From Hymenobacter baengnokdamensis (GTDB lineage: Bacteria; Bacteroidota; Bacteroidia; Cytophagales; Hymenobacteraceae), in the NCBI RefSeq assembly GCF_008728635.1, contig NZ_CP044285.1, positions 2,976,001 to 3,040,000 of the forward strand: a stretch of 64,000 nucleotides of DNA, read 5' to 3'. The notes beneath the pieces are model-generated. The model was not told where the DNA came from. It saw only the letters and a list, made by a program, of their open reading frames with translations, and did not search any database. How positions within the stretch are numbered: position 1 is the first letter of the stretch; each line of letters starts with the position of its first letter. A program made the position numbers and the translations under genes. Below are positions 17,153-24,056 of this stretch, piece by piece.

Positions 17153-17242
17153 TTAGGGTAGACTGCGCCAGATGATTAGCAATATGATAAGCGCCACTAC
17201 TACCAGACAGCCTAGCTGACGAGTAGTGGTGGCTTTTTGCAT
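17153..17242 (-). CDS. Very small single-pass membrane protein, 29 residues
   Basis: Read on the minus strand from ATG 17240-17242 it begins MQKATTTRQL, continues with a hydrophobic helix (about residues 11-25, GCLVVVALIILLII) and ends WRSLP. Short polar N-terminus, one helix and Trp-Arg boundary fit a small inner-membrane protein. It overlaps the 3' end of the 93-residue frame at 17212-17493 by 31 bp in another frame. No function or homologue is recognised, and it could be a chance frame. Confidence 0.4.
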   Translation of the reverse strand: MQKATTTRQLGCLVVVALIILLIIWRSLP

Positions 17243-17493
17243 TTTCTGTAAATAGCGAATTGCTTCTGCCTCGGGTAAAAAAAGCCCCGCCAGGCATTAT
17301 CAGGGTGCGATAAAACCCATACCACCTGGCAGTTGGCTCGGGTGAAAGCAGCGCTCACGTTTTTTAAGGCTGGGGCATCTACTGCCGTAAGCTGCTGGGT
17401 TAATAGCTTATGCGTCAAGTCAGTAGCGAAGGCGACAACGCTGGCCGCCGACGGAAAGCCGTAAACAGGAGTCAGCGAGCAGGTCGTGCACAT
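17212..17493 (-). CDS. Hypothetical protein, 93 residues
   Basis: A 93-residue frame starting at ATG 17491-17493, only 11 bp downstream of the flavin reductase stop on the same strand. It is weakly amphipathic, with Cys2 and Cys5, a TRANCQVVWVLSH segment and a basic C-terminus (FFYPRQKQFAIYRKCKK). No signal peptide or known domain is seen. Its position fits the last or next-to-last gene of a small operon with the flavin reductase, but coding is supported only by the open frame and the spacing. Confidence 0.4.
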   Translation of the reverse strand: MCTTCSLTPVYGFPSAASVVAFATDLTHKLLTQQLTAVDAPALKNVSAAFTRANCQVVWVLSHPDNAWRGFFYPRQKQFAIYRKCKKPPLLVS

Positions 17494-17504
17494 TGCCTTG
17501 AATA

Positions 17505-18419
17505 TTAGCCCAGCAGTAGCACCCGCCACGCCTCCGCCACGCGGCCTTCTTCCAGCCACTGCCGGGCCAGCAGGGTCAGCTGCTTTTGCTGCTCGGCAGT
17601 ATCGCTACGGTGCTTGTTGAGCAAATACGCTACCATCGGCTCGGCTTTGATTTCCTCGATTTGGGCGGGCGTGGGCAGGGCGGCGCGCTCCACGTTGGCG
17701 AGCTTGGCCAGGTCGTTGCCGGTCAGCAGGTCGCTGTGGCGGATGTGGGCGGGCAGCTCGTCGAACCCAATGCCCAGGTGGCGGTTGGGGCGGCCTACGG
17801 TAAAGAGGTTTTCGGGCCGCAGGCGGCTGTACCAGTCGCCGCCCAGGCGCGATACGGCCTCGAACTTGTGCGGGTCGAGGCCCGGCCGGCCTTCCAGCAG
17901 AATAGTTTCCCGGAAGTGCGCCTGCACTACCCGGCACACCACCAGGCTGCCGTGGCCGGGCCCACTGCCCAGGGCAATAATCTGCTCGACCACGCACTCG
18001 AAGGCCACCGGGCACTCTGCCACGCGCGGCGGCCGCACCTTATCCGACTGGGCCTCGGTAAGCCCGGCCTTGCCAAACTCGTTGACCCCGGCCGGGTATT
18101 CGGCGCTGGCCAGCGAAAGCTGCTCCACCAGCGGATAGTCGCAGATATTAATTACCACCTCGGGCACGGCCCGCACATTAAGCAGCGTGTCCTTCGGCGA
18201 GTTGTCGCGCCCCCGGCTGGTAGGCGAAAACACCAGAATAGGCGGGCTCTGGCTGAAAACGTTGAAAAAGCTGAACGGACTCAGGTTTACTTCGCCGGCC
18301 GCCGAAATGGTGCTGGCAAAGGCAATGGGGCGCGGCGCTACGGCGCTTATCAGGTACTGGTAAAAATCGATGGGCGATAGGTCGGCCGGAGAAATGGTGC
18401 GGTGGGCAGCAGGGGGCAT
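17505..18419 (-). CDS. Flavin reductase family protein (FMN-binding split barrel)
   Basis: A 304-residue protein with the flavin-reductase-like domain in residues of about 10-210. Visible motifs are VAPRPIAFASTIS and NLSPFSFFNVFSQSPPILVFSP (the FMN-binding region), then VVINICDYPLVEQLSLAS. It is expected to bind FMN and reduce it or a substrate with NAD(P)H; the true substrate is unknown. The C-terminal hundred residues are helical (LAKLANVERAALPTPAQIEE), typical of the longer Bacteroidota members. Start ATG 18417-18419; it is divergent from acs. Confidence 0.88.
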   Translation of the reverse strand: MPPAAHRTISPADLSPIDFYQYLISAVAPRPIAFASTISAAGEVNLSPFSFFNVFSQSPPILVFSPTSRGRDNSPKDTLLNVRAVPEVVINICDYPLVEQLSLASAEYPAGVNEFGKAGLTEAQSDKVRPPRVAECPVAFECVVEQIIALGSGPGHGSLVVCRVVQAHFRETILLEGRPGLDPHKFEAVSRLGGDWYSRLRPENLFTVGRPNRHLGIGFDELPAHIRHSDLLTGNDLAKLANVERAALPTPAQIEEIKAEPMVAYLLNKHRSDTAEQQKQLTLLARQWLEEGRVAEAWRVLLLG

Positions 18420-18512
18420 AGGGCAGAGTAGAATTGGCAGGTAAAGCTACCCAGCGCAGACGCGAGTTGCTGATAATACCAGCAGCTATAAGCCAGGCAC
18501 CTGCCCGGCAGC

Positions 18513-18542
18513 TTGCTTCTGTAAGCGGCGGCTCTACATTTG
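18513..18542 (+). promoter_or_regulatory. Promoter for acs (-33 TTG, -7 TACATTTG)
   Basis: TTG at 18513-18515 and TACATTTG at 18535-18542 are separated by 19 nt, matching the Bacteroidota consensus TTTG-N19-21-TAnnTTTG. Transcription would begin near 18549, leaving a leader of about 135 nt before the acs ATG. Confidence 0.6.
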
Positions 18543-18544
18543 CC

Positions 18545-18589
18545 GCCTGCCCACTACTCGATGGCTTGCCTCAGAAGCAGTGGGCAGGC
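18545..18589 (+). promoter_or_regulatory. Hairpin at the start of the acs leader
   Basis: A perfect 11-bp inverted repeat, GCCTGCCCACT at 18545-18555 and AGTGGGCAGGC at 18579-18589, with a 23-nt loop. It coincides with the predicted transcription start of acs, so it could be a 5' RNA hairpin or a DNA operator. No T-run follows it. Function is inference. Confidence 0.45.
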
Positions 18590-18683
18590 ATCTCAGGCTT
18601 TATAAGCCCGCTACTGCCAGTAAAAGGGTTGTTAGCAAAAATATTGCGGCTTAATTGCGACTCCAAACTCCTGATTCCACTGC

Positions 18684-20597
18684 ATGTCTGCCATCCGCAC
18701 CCGCACGCCCGAAGAATATCACGCCGATTACCGGCAATCTGTGGAAGACCCCGATGCCTTCTGGGCCGCGGCGGCCGAGCCGTTTACCTGGCGCAGGAAG
18801 TGGGCTACTGTGCGTGGCGGCGAGTTTTCGCCGGCCGGCACCAGCACCTGGTATGCCGGGGCCACGCTCAACCTCACCGAGAACTGCCTCGACCGCCACC
18901 TGGCGCAGCGGGCCAACAAGCTGGCCATCATCTTCGAGCCCAACGACCCCAAAACCCGCCACCTGCGCCTCACCTACCGCGAGCTGCACGAGCAGGTGTG
19001 CCAGTTTGCCAACGTGCTGAAAAAGAATGGGGTGCAGAAGGGCGACCGCGTGGTGCTCTACCTGCCCATGATACCCGCGCTGGCCATTGCCGTGCTGGCC
19101 TGTGCCCGCATTGGGGCCGTGCACGGGGTAATATTTGCCGGCTTCTCGGCCACGGCCATTGCCGACCGCATCAACGACGCCGAGGCGGCCTTCGTGCTTA
19201 CTGCCGATGGCCTGAACCGGGGCGCCAAGCAGATTCCCGTCAAGAGTGTGGTCGATGAGGCGCTGCAAAGCTGCCCCTCGGTGCGGCGGGTAATCGTGGT
19301 GGAGCATACCGGCTGGCCGGTGCAGCTTCAGCAAGGTCGCGATGTGTGGTATCACCAGGAGGTAAAAGAGGTTGAAAAGGAGTGCCCCGCTGAAGAGATG
19401 GCGGCCGAAGACCCGCTGTTTATTCTCTACACCAGCGGCAGCACCGGCAAGCCCAAAGGCGTAGTCCACACGCAGGCCGGCTACATGGTGTGGGCTGATT
19501 ATACCTTCCGCAACGTATTTCAGGTCGAAGAGAACGACGTGTACTGGTGCACGGCTGATATTGGCTGGGTAACGGGCCATACCTACGGCTTGTACGGCCC
19601 GCTGCTGGCCGGCAGCACCACCCTGCTGTTTGAGGGCGTGCCCACGTTCCCGTCGCCGGGCCGCTTCTGGGAAGTGATTGATAAGCACCACGTCACCATT
19701 TTCTATACTGCGCCCACGGCCATCCGCTCGCTCATGGCCGCGCCCCTCGACCACGTGCTGGCCTATTCGCTCAGCAGCCTGCGCATTCTGGGCTCGGTGG
19801 GCGAGCCGATAAACGAGGAGGCCTGGCACTGGTATCACCAGCACGTAGGCAAGGGGCGCTGCCCCATCGTGGATACCTGGTGGCAAACCGAAACCGGCGG
19901 TATCATGATTTCGGCGCTGGCCGGCATCACGCCCAGCGTGCCCGCCCGCGCCGGCCTGCCGCTACCCGGCGTGCAGCCCGTTTTGTTGAATCAGGACGGC
20001 ACCGAAATCGAGGGCAACGACCAGGAAGGCTACCTGGCCATCAAGGCGAGCTGGCCGGGCGTCATCCGCACCACCTGGGGCGACCACGAGCGCGCCCGTC
20101 AGACGTATTTTCAGCCTTATCCGGGCTATTACTTCACCGGCGACGGCGCTCGTCGCGACGAAAACGGCCTCTACCGCATCATCGGCCGCGTCGATGACGT
20201 GATAAACGTGAGCGGCCACCGCTTCGGCACCGCTGAAATCGAAAACGCTATCAACGAAAGCGAGTTTGTGGTGGAGAGCGCCGTAGTGGGCTACCCGCAC
20301 GACGTAAAAGGCCAGGGCATCTACGCCTACGTCATTTGCCAGCATGGCGTGCCCGCCACCGACCTCGACATTCAGCGCGCCGAGGCCAGCATTATCGAAG
20401 CCGTAGTGGCGCAGATAGGCCGTATCGCCAGGCCCGATAAAATCCAGCTGGTGAGTGGCTTACCTAAAACCCGTTCGGGTAAAATCATGCGCCGCATCCT
20501 GCGCAAGGTAGCCGAAGGCGAAACCTCAAACCTGGGCGACACAACTACGCTGCTCGACCCGCTGATTGTGGACGAGATTGTAGCGGGCCGGAAATAA
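18684..20597 (+). CDS. acs: Acetyl-CoA synthetase
   Basis: A 637-residue AMP-forming acyl-CoA synthetase of normal length. Motifs: YTSGSTGKPKG (249-259, phosphate-binding loop), VDTWWQTETGGIMI, YFTGDGARRDENGLYRIIGR and the catalytic-Lys motif PKTRSGKIMRRILRK near residue 605, the site of regulatory acetylation in the family. It converts acetate, ATP and CoA to acetyl-CoA in the cytoplasm. The N-terminus reads EEYHADYRQSVEDPDAFW, as in Acs. It has its own promoter and a 135-nt leader with a hairpin. Confidence 0.97.
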   Translation: MSAIRTRTPEEYHADYRQSVEDPDAFWAAAAEPFTWRRKWATVRGGEFSPAGTSTWYAGATLNLTENCLDRHLAQRANKLAIIFEPNDPKTRHLRLTYRELHEQVCQFANVLKKNGVQKGDRVVLYLPMIPALAIAVLACARIGAVHGVIFAGFSATAIADRINDAEAAFVLTADGLNRGAKQIPVKSVVDEALQSCPSVRRVIVVEHTGWPVQLQQGRDVWYHQEVKEVEKECPAEEMAAEDPLFILYTSGSTGKPKGVVHTQAGYMVWADYTFRNVFQVEENDVYWCTADIGWVTGHTYGLYGPLLAGSTTLLFEGVPTFPSPGRFWEVIDKHHVTIFYTAPTAIRSLMAAPLDHVLAYSLSSLRILGSVGEPINEEAWHWYHQHVGKGRCPIVDTWWQTETGGIMISALAGITPSVPARAGLPLPGVQPVLLNQDGTEIEGNDQEGYLAIKASWPGVIRTTWGDHERARQTYFQPYPGYYFTGDGARRDENGLYRIIGRVDDVINVSGHRFGTAEIENAINESEFVVESAVVGYPHDVKGQGIYAYVICQHGVPATDLDIQRAEASIIEAVVAQIGRIARPDKIQLVSGLPKTRSGKIMRRILRKVAEGETSNLGDTTTLLDPLIVDEIVAGRK

Positions 20598-20729
20598 TTG
20601 CCTGAAGAGGCTATTAGCTTAAGCTATAAATTCTGGTTATTAGCCTTTTAAGTGTAAATGCCAACTGGGGGTTTATAACCCGATTACTTTTGACGGAATA
20701 TAATTTGTCCGGTAAGAAGAAGCTGTTGC

Positions 20730-22040
20730 TTAATATACCATTGCTGGCAGCACCGTGCCGCGCACTTCGCCGAGCCCGATGCGCAGGCCCTCACGCTCGG
20801 CATAGCCGCGCAGGATAACCGTATCGCCATCACGCAAAAAGCCAAGTGGTGAGCCATCGGGCAGGGCCAGCGGCTGGGTGCCGCGCTGCGTCAGCTCCAG
20901 CAGCGAGCCCAGCGAGCCGGGCGTGGGGCCGCTGATAGTGCCGGACGCGTAGATATCGCCGGCCTCCACCGGGCAGCCGTTGCTGGCCTGGTGGGTGAGC
21001 TGCTGCGCCATGCTCCAATACAAGTACCTCATATTGGTATGGCTGATGACGAACGGCGCCTCCGTAGCGCCCGCCGGCTGGAGCAGCACTTCGAGCTGAA
21101 TATCAAAATGCTGCTCGCCCTCGCCTTGCAGGTAGGGCAGGGGCTGGGGCTCCTGCGCCGGGCCCGCTACCCGGAAGGGCGCCAGCGCATCGAGCGTGAC
21201 CACCCAGGGCGACACGCTGCTGGCGAAGTTCTTGCCCAAAAATGGCCCCAGCGGCTGGTATTCCCAGCTCTGAATATCGCGGGCGCTCCAGTCGTTAAAC
21301 AAAACCAGTCCGAATATATTAATTTCTGAATATTCAATCGGTATCGTTTCGCCGATACTGGTATCCTGCCCCACGATAAAAGCCGTTTCCAACTCAAAAT
21401 CGAGCTGCTGGGTGGGGCCGAAAACCGGGGCCTCCTGGCCCGGCACGCGGTACTGGCCCTGCGGCCGCCGAATGCCGGTACCGCTTGCCACGATGGAGTT
21501 GGCGCGGCCGTGGTAGGCAATGGGCAGGTGCCGCCAGTTGGGCAGCAGCGGGTTATCGGGCCGAAACATCTTGCCCACGTTGGTGGCGTGCTCCAGGCTC
21601 GAATAAAAATCGACGTAGCTGGTGGGTTTTACCGGGCGTAGCATGGCTACGTCGCGCTGGCGGCGCAGGCAGTCGCGAATGGCCTCTTCGTCGTCGCGCA
21701 GGGCGGGGTTGTCGTGGCGCAGCAGCTCGCTCACGCGCTCGCGCACGGCCTGCCACACCGGCCGCCCCAGCCGCAAAAAAGCATTGAGCGAGCGCCGCCG
21801 AAACACCTTGGGCAGGGCTTTGCCCAGCGCCGGCATGTCATTAGCAATGGTTTCGAAATACCCGCGCTGGGCGCAGGCGTACAAATCCAGGGCATAGCCC
21901 CCGATGGCTACCGCTATGCGCGGCCCCCACTCAGGGGTTTCCATCACCCCAAAAGGCAGATTCTGAATCGGAAAGTCATCACCCGGCCGAATGTCAATCC
22001 AGGAGCGCAGGCTGGGGTCGTTGGCAGGCAAAGCGGGCAT
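20730..22040 (-). CDS. fahA: Fumarylacetoacetase
   Basis: A 436-residue protein with family motifs DFYSSLEHATNVGKMFRPDN (the catalytic-His region), LPIAYHGRANSIVASGTGI, and FGLVLFNDWSARDIQSWEYQ (metal-binding region). It hydrolyses fumarylacetoacetate to fumarate and acetoacetate, the last step of tyrosine degradation. Start ATG 22038-22040. An AT-rich patch with rare Ile and Asn codons lies at 21311-21335. It is convergent with acs; the 132-bp gap holds AT-rich DNA without a clear terminator. No other tyrosine-degradation gene is nearby. Confidence 0.96.
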   Translation of the reverse strand: MPALPANDPSLRSWIDIRPGDDFPIQNLPFGVMETPEWGPRIAVAIGGYALDLYACAQRGYFETIANDMPALGKALPKVFRRRSLNAFLRLGRPVWQAVRERVSELLRHDNPALRDDEEAIRDCLRRQRDVAMLRPVKPTSYVDFYSSLEHATNVGKMFRPDNPLLPNWRHLPIAYHGRANSIVASGTGIRRPQGQYRVPGQEAPVFGPTQQLDFELETAFIVGQDTSIGETIPIEYSEINIFGLVLFNDWSARDIQSWEYQPLGPFLGKNFASSVSPWVVTLDALAPFRVAGPAQEPQPLPYLQGEGEQHFDIQLEVLLQPAGATEAPFVISHTNMRYLYWSMAQQLTHQASNGCPVEAGDIYASGTISGPTPGSLGSLLELTQRGTQPLALPDGSPLGFLRDGDTVILRGYAEREGLRIGLGEVRGTVLPAMVY

Positions 22041-22081
22041 AGCGGGGAAGGCAGATGGAAGTAGCCGGCAAGTAACAAAAA

Positions 22082-22180
22082 AATCGTTTGGCGCGCCGAG
22101 CTTACAAAGACCAGTGCCGCGGCCAGACTACTCGTTCGGGCCGGTCGGGGTGCTTGGTAAGGTCAGCGCGCCAAACGATT
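22082..22180. repeat. Long imperfect hairpin upstream of fahA
   Basis: Arms 22082-22109 and 22153-22180 pair over 28 bp with about four mismatches; the outer 15 bp (AATCGTTTGGCGCGC) are perfect. The loop of about 43 nt is GC-rich. It lies between the nifU-like gene stop (22200) and the fahA start (22040), both minus strand. It could be the terminator of the Fe-S gene pair or a structured fahA leader. Confidence 0.75.
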
Positions 22181-22199
22181 ACAAACGTTCGGGCAGCAG

Positions 22200-22427
22200 C
22201 TAGCGGGCTTCCACGGCCGTAATTTCGGGCACGGCGCGCCGCACGGTGTCTTCGAGGCCGGCACGGGTCATCGGCGACATGGGGCAGGCCCCGCAGGAGC
22301 CTTCCCACTCCAGCTGCAGTACGCCGGCCTCCGTGATGCCGGCCACGCGCACGTTGCCACCGTCGGTGGCCAGGTAAGGCCGCAGCGTATCCAGAGCTTG
22401 CTCAACGCGGGACAAAACAGATTCCAT
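22200..22427 (-). CDS. NifU-like C-terminal domain Fe-S scaffold protein
   Basis: A 75-residue protein consisting only of the NifU C-terminal domain: VEQALDTLRPYLATDGGNV, then the cluster-binding CGACPMSP (Cys at about 45 and 48). Such proteins carry or transfer 4Fe-4S clusters. It lies downstream of the mrp gene, another Fe-S carrier, on the same strand, so the two probably work together in cluster delivery. The start ATG 22425-22427 is directly preceded by heptad repeats. Confidence 0.93.
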   Translation of the reverse strand: MESVLSRVEQALDTLRPYLATDGGNVRVAGITEAGVLQLEWEGSCGACPMSPMTRAGLEDTVRRAVPEITAVEAR

Positions 22428-22450
22428 TTCAGTTAGCAGTTAACAGGTAA
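22428..22450 (-). repeat. Heptad microrepeats directly before the nifU-like start codon
   Basis: On the minus strand the start codon is preceded by CCTGTTAACTGCTAACTGAA, i.e. tandem 7-bp units sharing ACTG/CTG. Related units lie at 22505-22545, across the end of mrp (its last codons, ACAATGAACAGG, and beyond). The same unit type occurs before ald, nif3 and the nucleotidase gene. Confidence 0.7.
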
Positions 22451-22519
22451 GCAGCTTTGCAGGCAGCCGGTAGTAAACACTCAACCGTCAAGAGACCGCC
22501 GATTGTTCACTGCTTTCTA

Positions 22520-23626
22520 CTACCTGTTCATTGTGACAACAGTGGTTTTAGGCGCTACGTTGTTGCGGATGCTCACCTGCCGGGCCAGGCTCTCGGCCAG
22601 GTCGCGGAAGGTGCCGGCTTCCGGCGAATTTACATCGGCCAGCACGGCCGGCCGGCCGGCATCGCCGGCTTCGCGCACCGCCTGAATTAGCGGCAGCTGG
22701 CCCAGCAGCGGCACCTCGTGCTTATCGGCCAGGCGCTGCCCGCCGCCCTGTCCAAAAATGTAGTATTTATTGTCGGGCAGCTCGGCCGGAGTGAACCACG
22801 CCATGTTTTCGATAATACCCAGCACCGGTACGTTGATTTGCGGCTGCCGGAACATCTGCAAGCCCTTTTGGGCATCCATGAGCGCCACGGGCTGCGGCGT
22901 GGTCACGATGATGGCGCCGGTCACGGGCACGGTTTGCACCAGGGTAAGGTGAATATCGGAGGTGCCGGGCGGCAAATCGAGCAGCAGGTAATCCAGCTCG
23001 CCCCAGTCGACCTCCGTAATAAACTGCTTGAGGGCCGACGAGGCCATGGGGCCGCGCCACACAATGGCGTTTTCGCTCGGGGCCAGGAAGCCGATGCTCA
23101 TCAGCTTGACGCCATACTTGACGATGGGCTGAATCAGATTCTTCCCGTTTTCGCCCTGAAATACGTGCGGCCGGGCGTCTTCCACGCCAAACATGGTGGG
23201 CATACTCGGCCCCGAGATGTCGGCGTCGACCAGGCCTACTTTGGCGCCCATTGCCGCGAGCGCCACGGCCAGGTTGGCGGCCACGGTGCTCTTGCCCACG
23301 CCGCCCTTGCCCGAAGCCACGGCGATGATATTCTTCACGCCGGGCAGAATGGTGTTGCTGTTGCGCATGGTCGTCACGCGCGAGGTCATCATGATAACTA
23401 CCTCAGCATCTTTGGCTACCATCGTGTGCACGGCCCGCTCGCAGGCATCGTGGATGAGCTGCTTGAGCGGACAGGCGGGCGTGGTGAGCACCACGGTGAA
23501 CGACACCACGCGCCCCTCGACGCGGATGTCTTCTACCATATTGAGCGTAATCAAATCCTGGCCCAGGTCGGGCTCTTCCACGAAGCTCAGGGCGTGGCGG
23601 ACGGCTTCTATCGTTATCTCGGGCAT
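22520..23626 (-). CDS. mrp: Mrp/NBP35-family Fe-S carrier ATPase
   Basis: A 368-residue protein. An N-terminal MIP18 (DUF59) domain with TTPACPLKQ (residues 49-57) is followed by the deviant Walker A SGKGGVGKS (105-113), VGLVDADISGPSMP and DYLLLDLPPGTSDIHLTL. It loads and delivers 4Fe-4S clusters in the cytoplasm. The C-terminal CXXC motif found in E. coli Mrp is not seen: the corresponding region reads NMAWFTPAELPDNKYYIFG, as usual in Bacteroidota. ATG 23624-23626 was chosen over an upstream TTG. The last codons merge with heptad repeat DNA. Confidence 0.93.
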   Translation of the reverse strand: MPEITIEAVRHALSFVEEPDLGQDLITLNMVEDIRVEGRVVSFTVVLTTPACPLKQLIHDACERAVHTMVAKDAEVVIMMTSRVTTMRNSNTILPGVKNIIAVASGKGGVGKSTVAANLAVALAAMGAKVGLVDADISGPSMPTMFGVEDARPHVFQGENGKNLIQPIVKYGVKLMSIGFLAPSENAIVWRGPMASSALKQFITEVDWGELDYLLLDLPPGTSDIHLTLVQTVPVTGAIIVTTPQPVALMDAQKGLQMFRQPQINVPVLGIIENMAWFTPAELPDNKYYIFGQGGGQRLADKHEVPLLGQLPLIQAVREAGDAGRPAVLADVNSPEAGTFRDLAESLARQVSIRNNVAPKTTVVTMNR

Positions 23627-23696
23627 AGGCAAGTGCGTCGCAGGGGACGTAGCTGCAAAGATAACCCGGCGAAGCGGGTAGGGGTTTCAGCGCTGC

Positions 23697-24023
23697 TTAC
23701 TTAGCCGGCGGCTCTGCGAATCGCTCCTGGCCGCGCAGCAAATCCCAGAAGAGCCGAAAGTCGCCGGCCAGCGAAAGCAAAGGCCGCTGAAAAGTTGCCG
23801 GCCGGTTGTGCTCAACAAAAAAGTGACCCACCCAGGCGCAGCCGTAAGCGCCTGCCACGCCGGCCAGCAGCAGCCCGGGCTTTCGCTGGGCCAGGGCCGC
23901 GCCGGCCGCCGTCAAAAACAGGCTCGTGCCCACAAAGTGCAGCACGCGGGTACCCTGCTGGCGGTGCTCTTTCAGGTAATAAGGGTAAAACTCGGCGAAA
24001 GTGCTGGGCAGGGCAGAAGGCAT
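23697..24023 (-). CDS. DUF962 (Mpo1-like) membrane protein
   Basis: A 108-residue protein with the DUF962 signature: FAEFYPYYLKEHRQQGTRVLHFVGT with the H-x-x-G type motif, then two hydrophobic helices and GHFFVEHNRPATFQRPLLSLAGDFRLFWDLL. The fungal relative Mpo1 is an iron-dependent dioxygenase acting on 2-hydroxy fatty acids; the bacterial role is not established. The His residues (HRQQ, H near 29, GHFFVEHN) are plausible metal ligands. Start ATG 24021-24023. It is likely monocistronic, downstream of the GH2 region. Confidence 0.88.
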   Translation of the reverse strand: MPSALPSTFAEFYPYYLKEHRQQGTRVLHFVGTSLFLTAAGAALAQRKPGLLLAGVAGAYGCAWVGHFFVEHNRPATFQRPLLSLAGDFRLFWDLLRGQERFAEPPAK

Positions 24024-24056
24024 GGGAAGGACTTTTTAATATAGTAAATAATGTAT

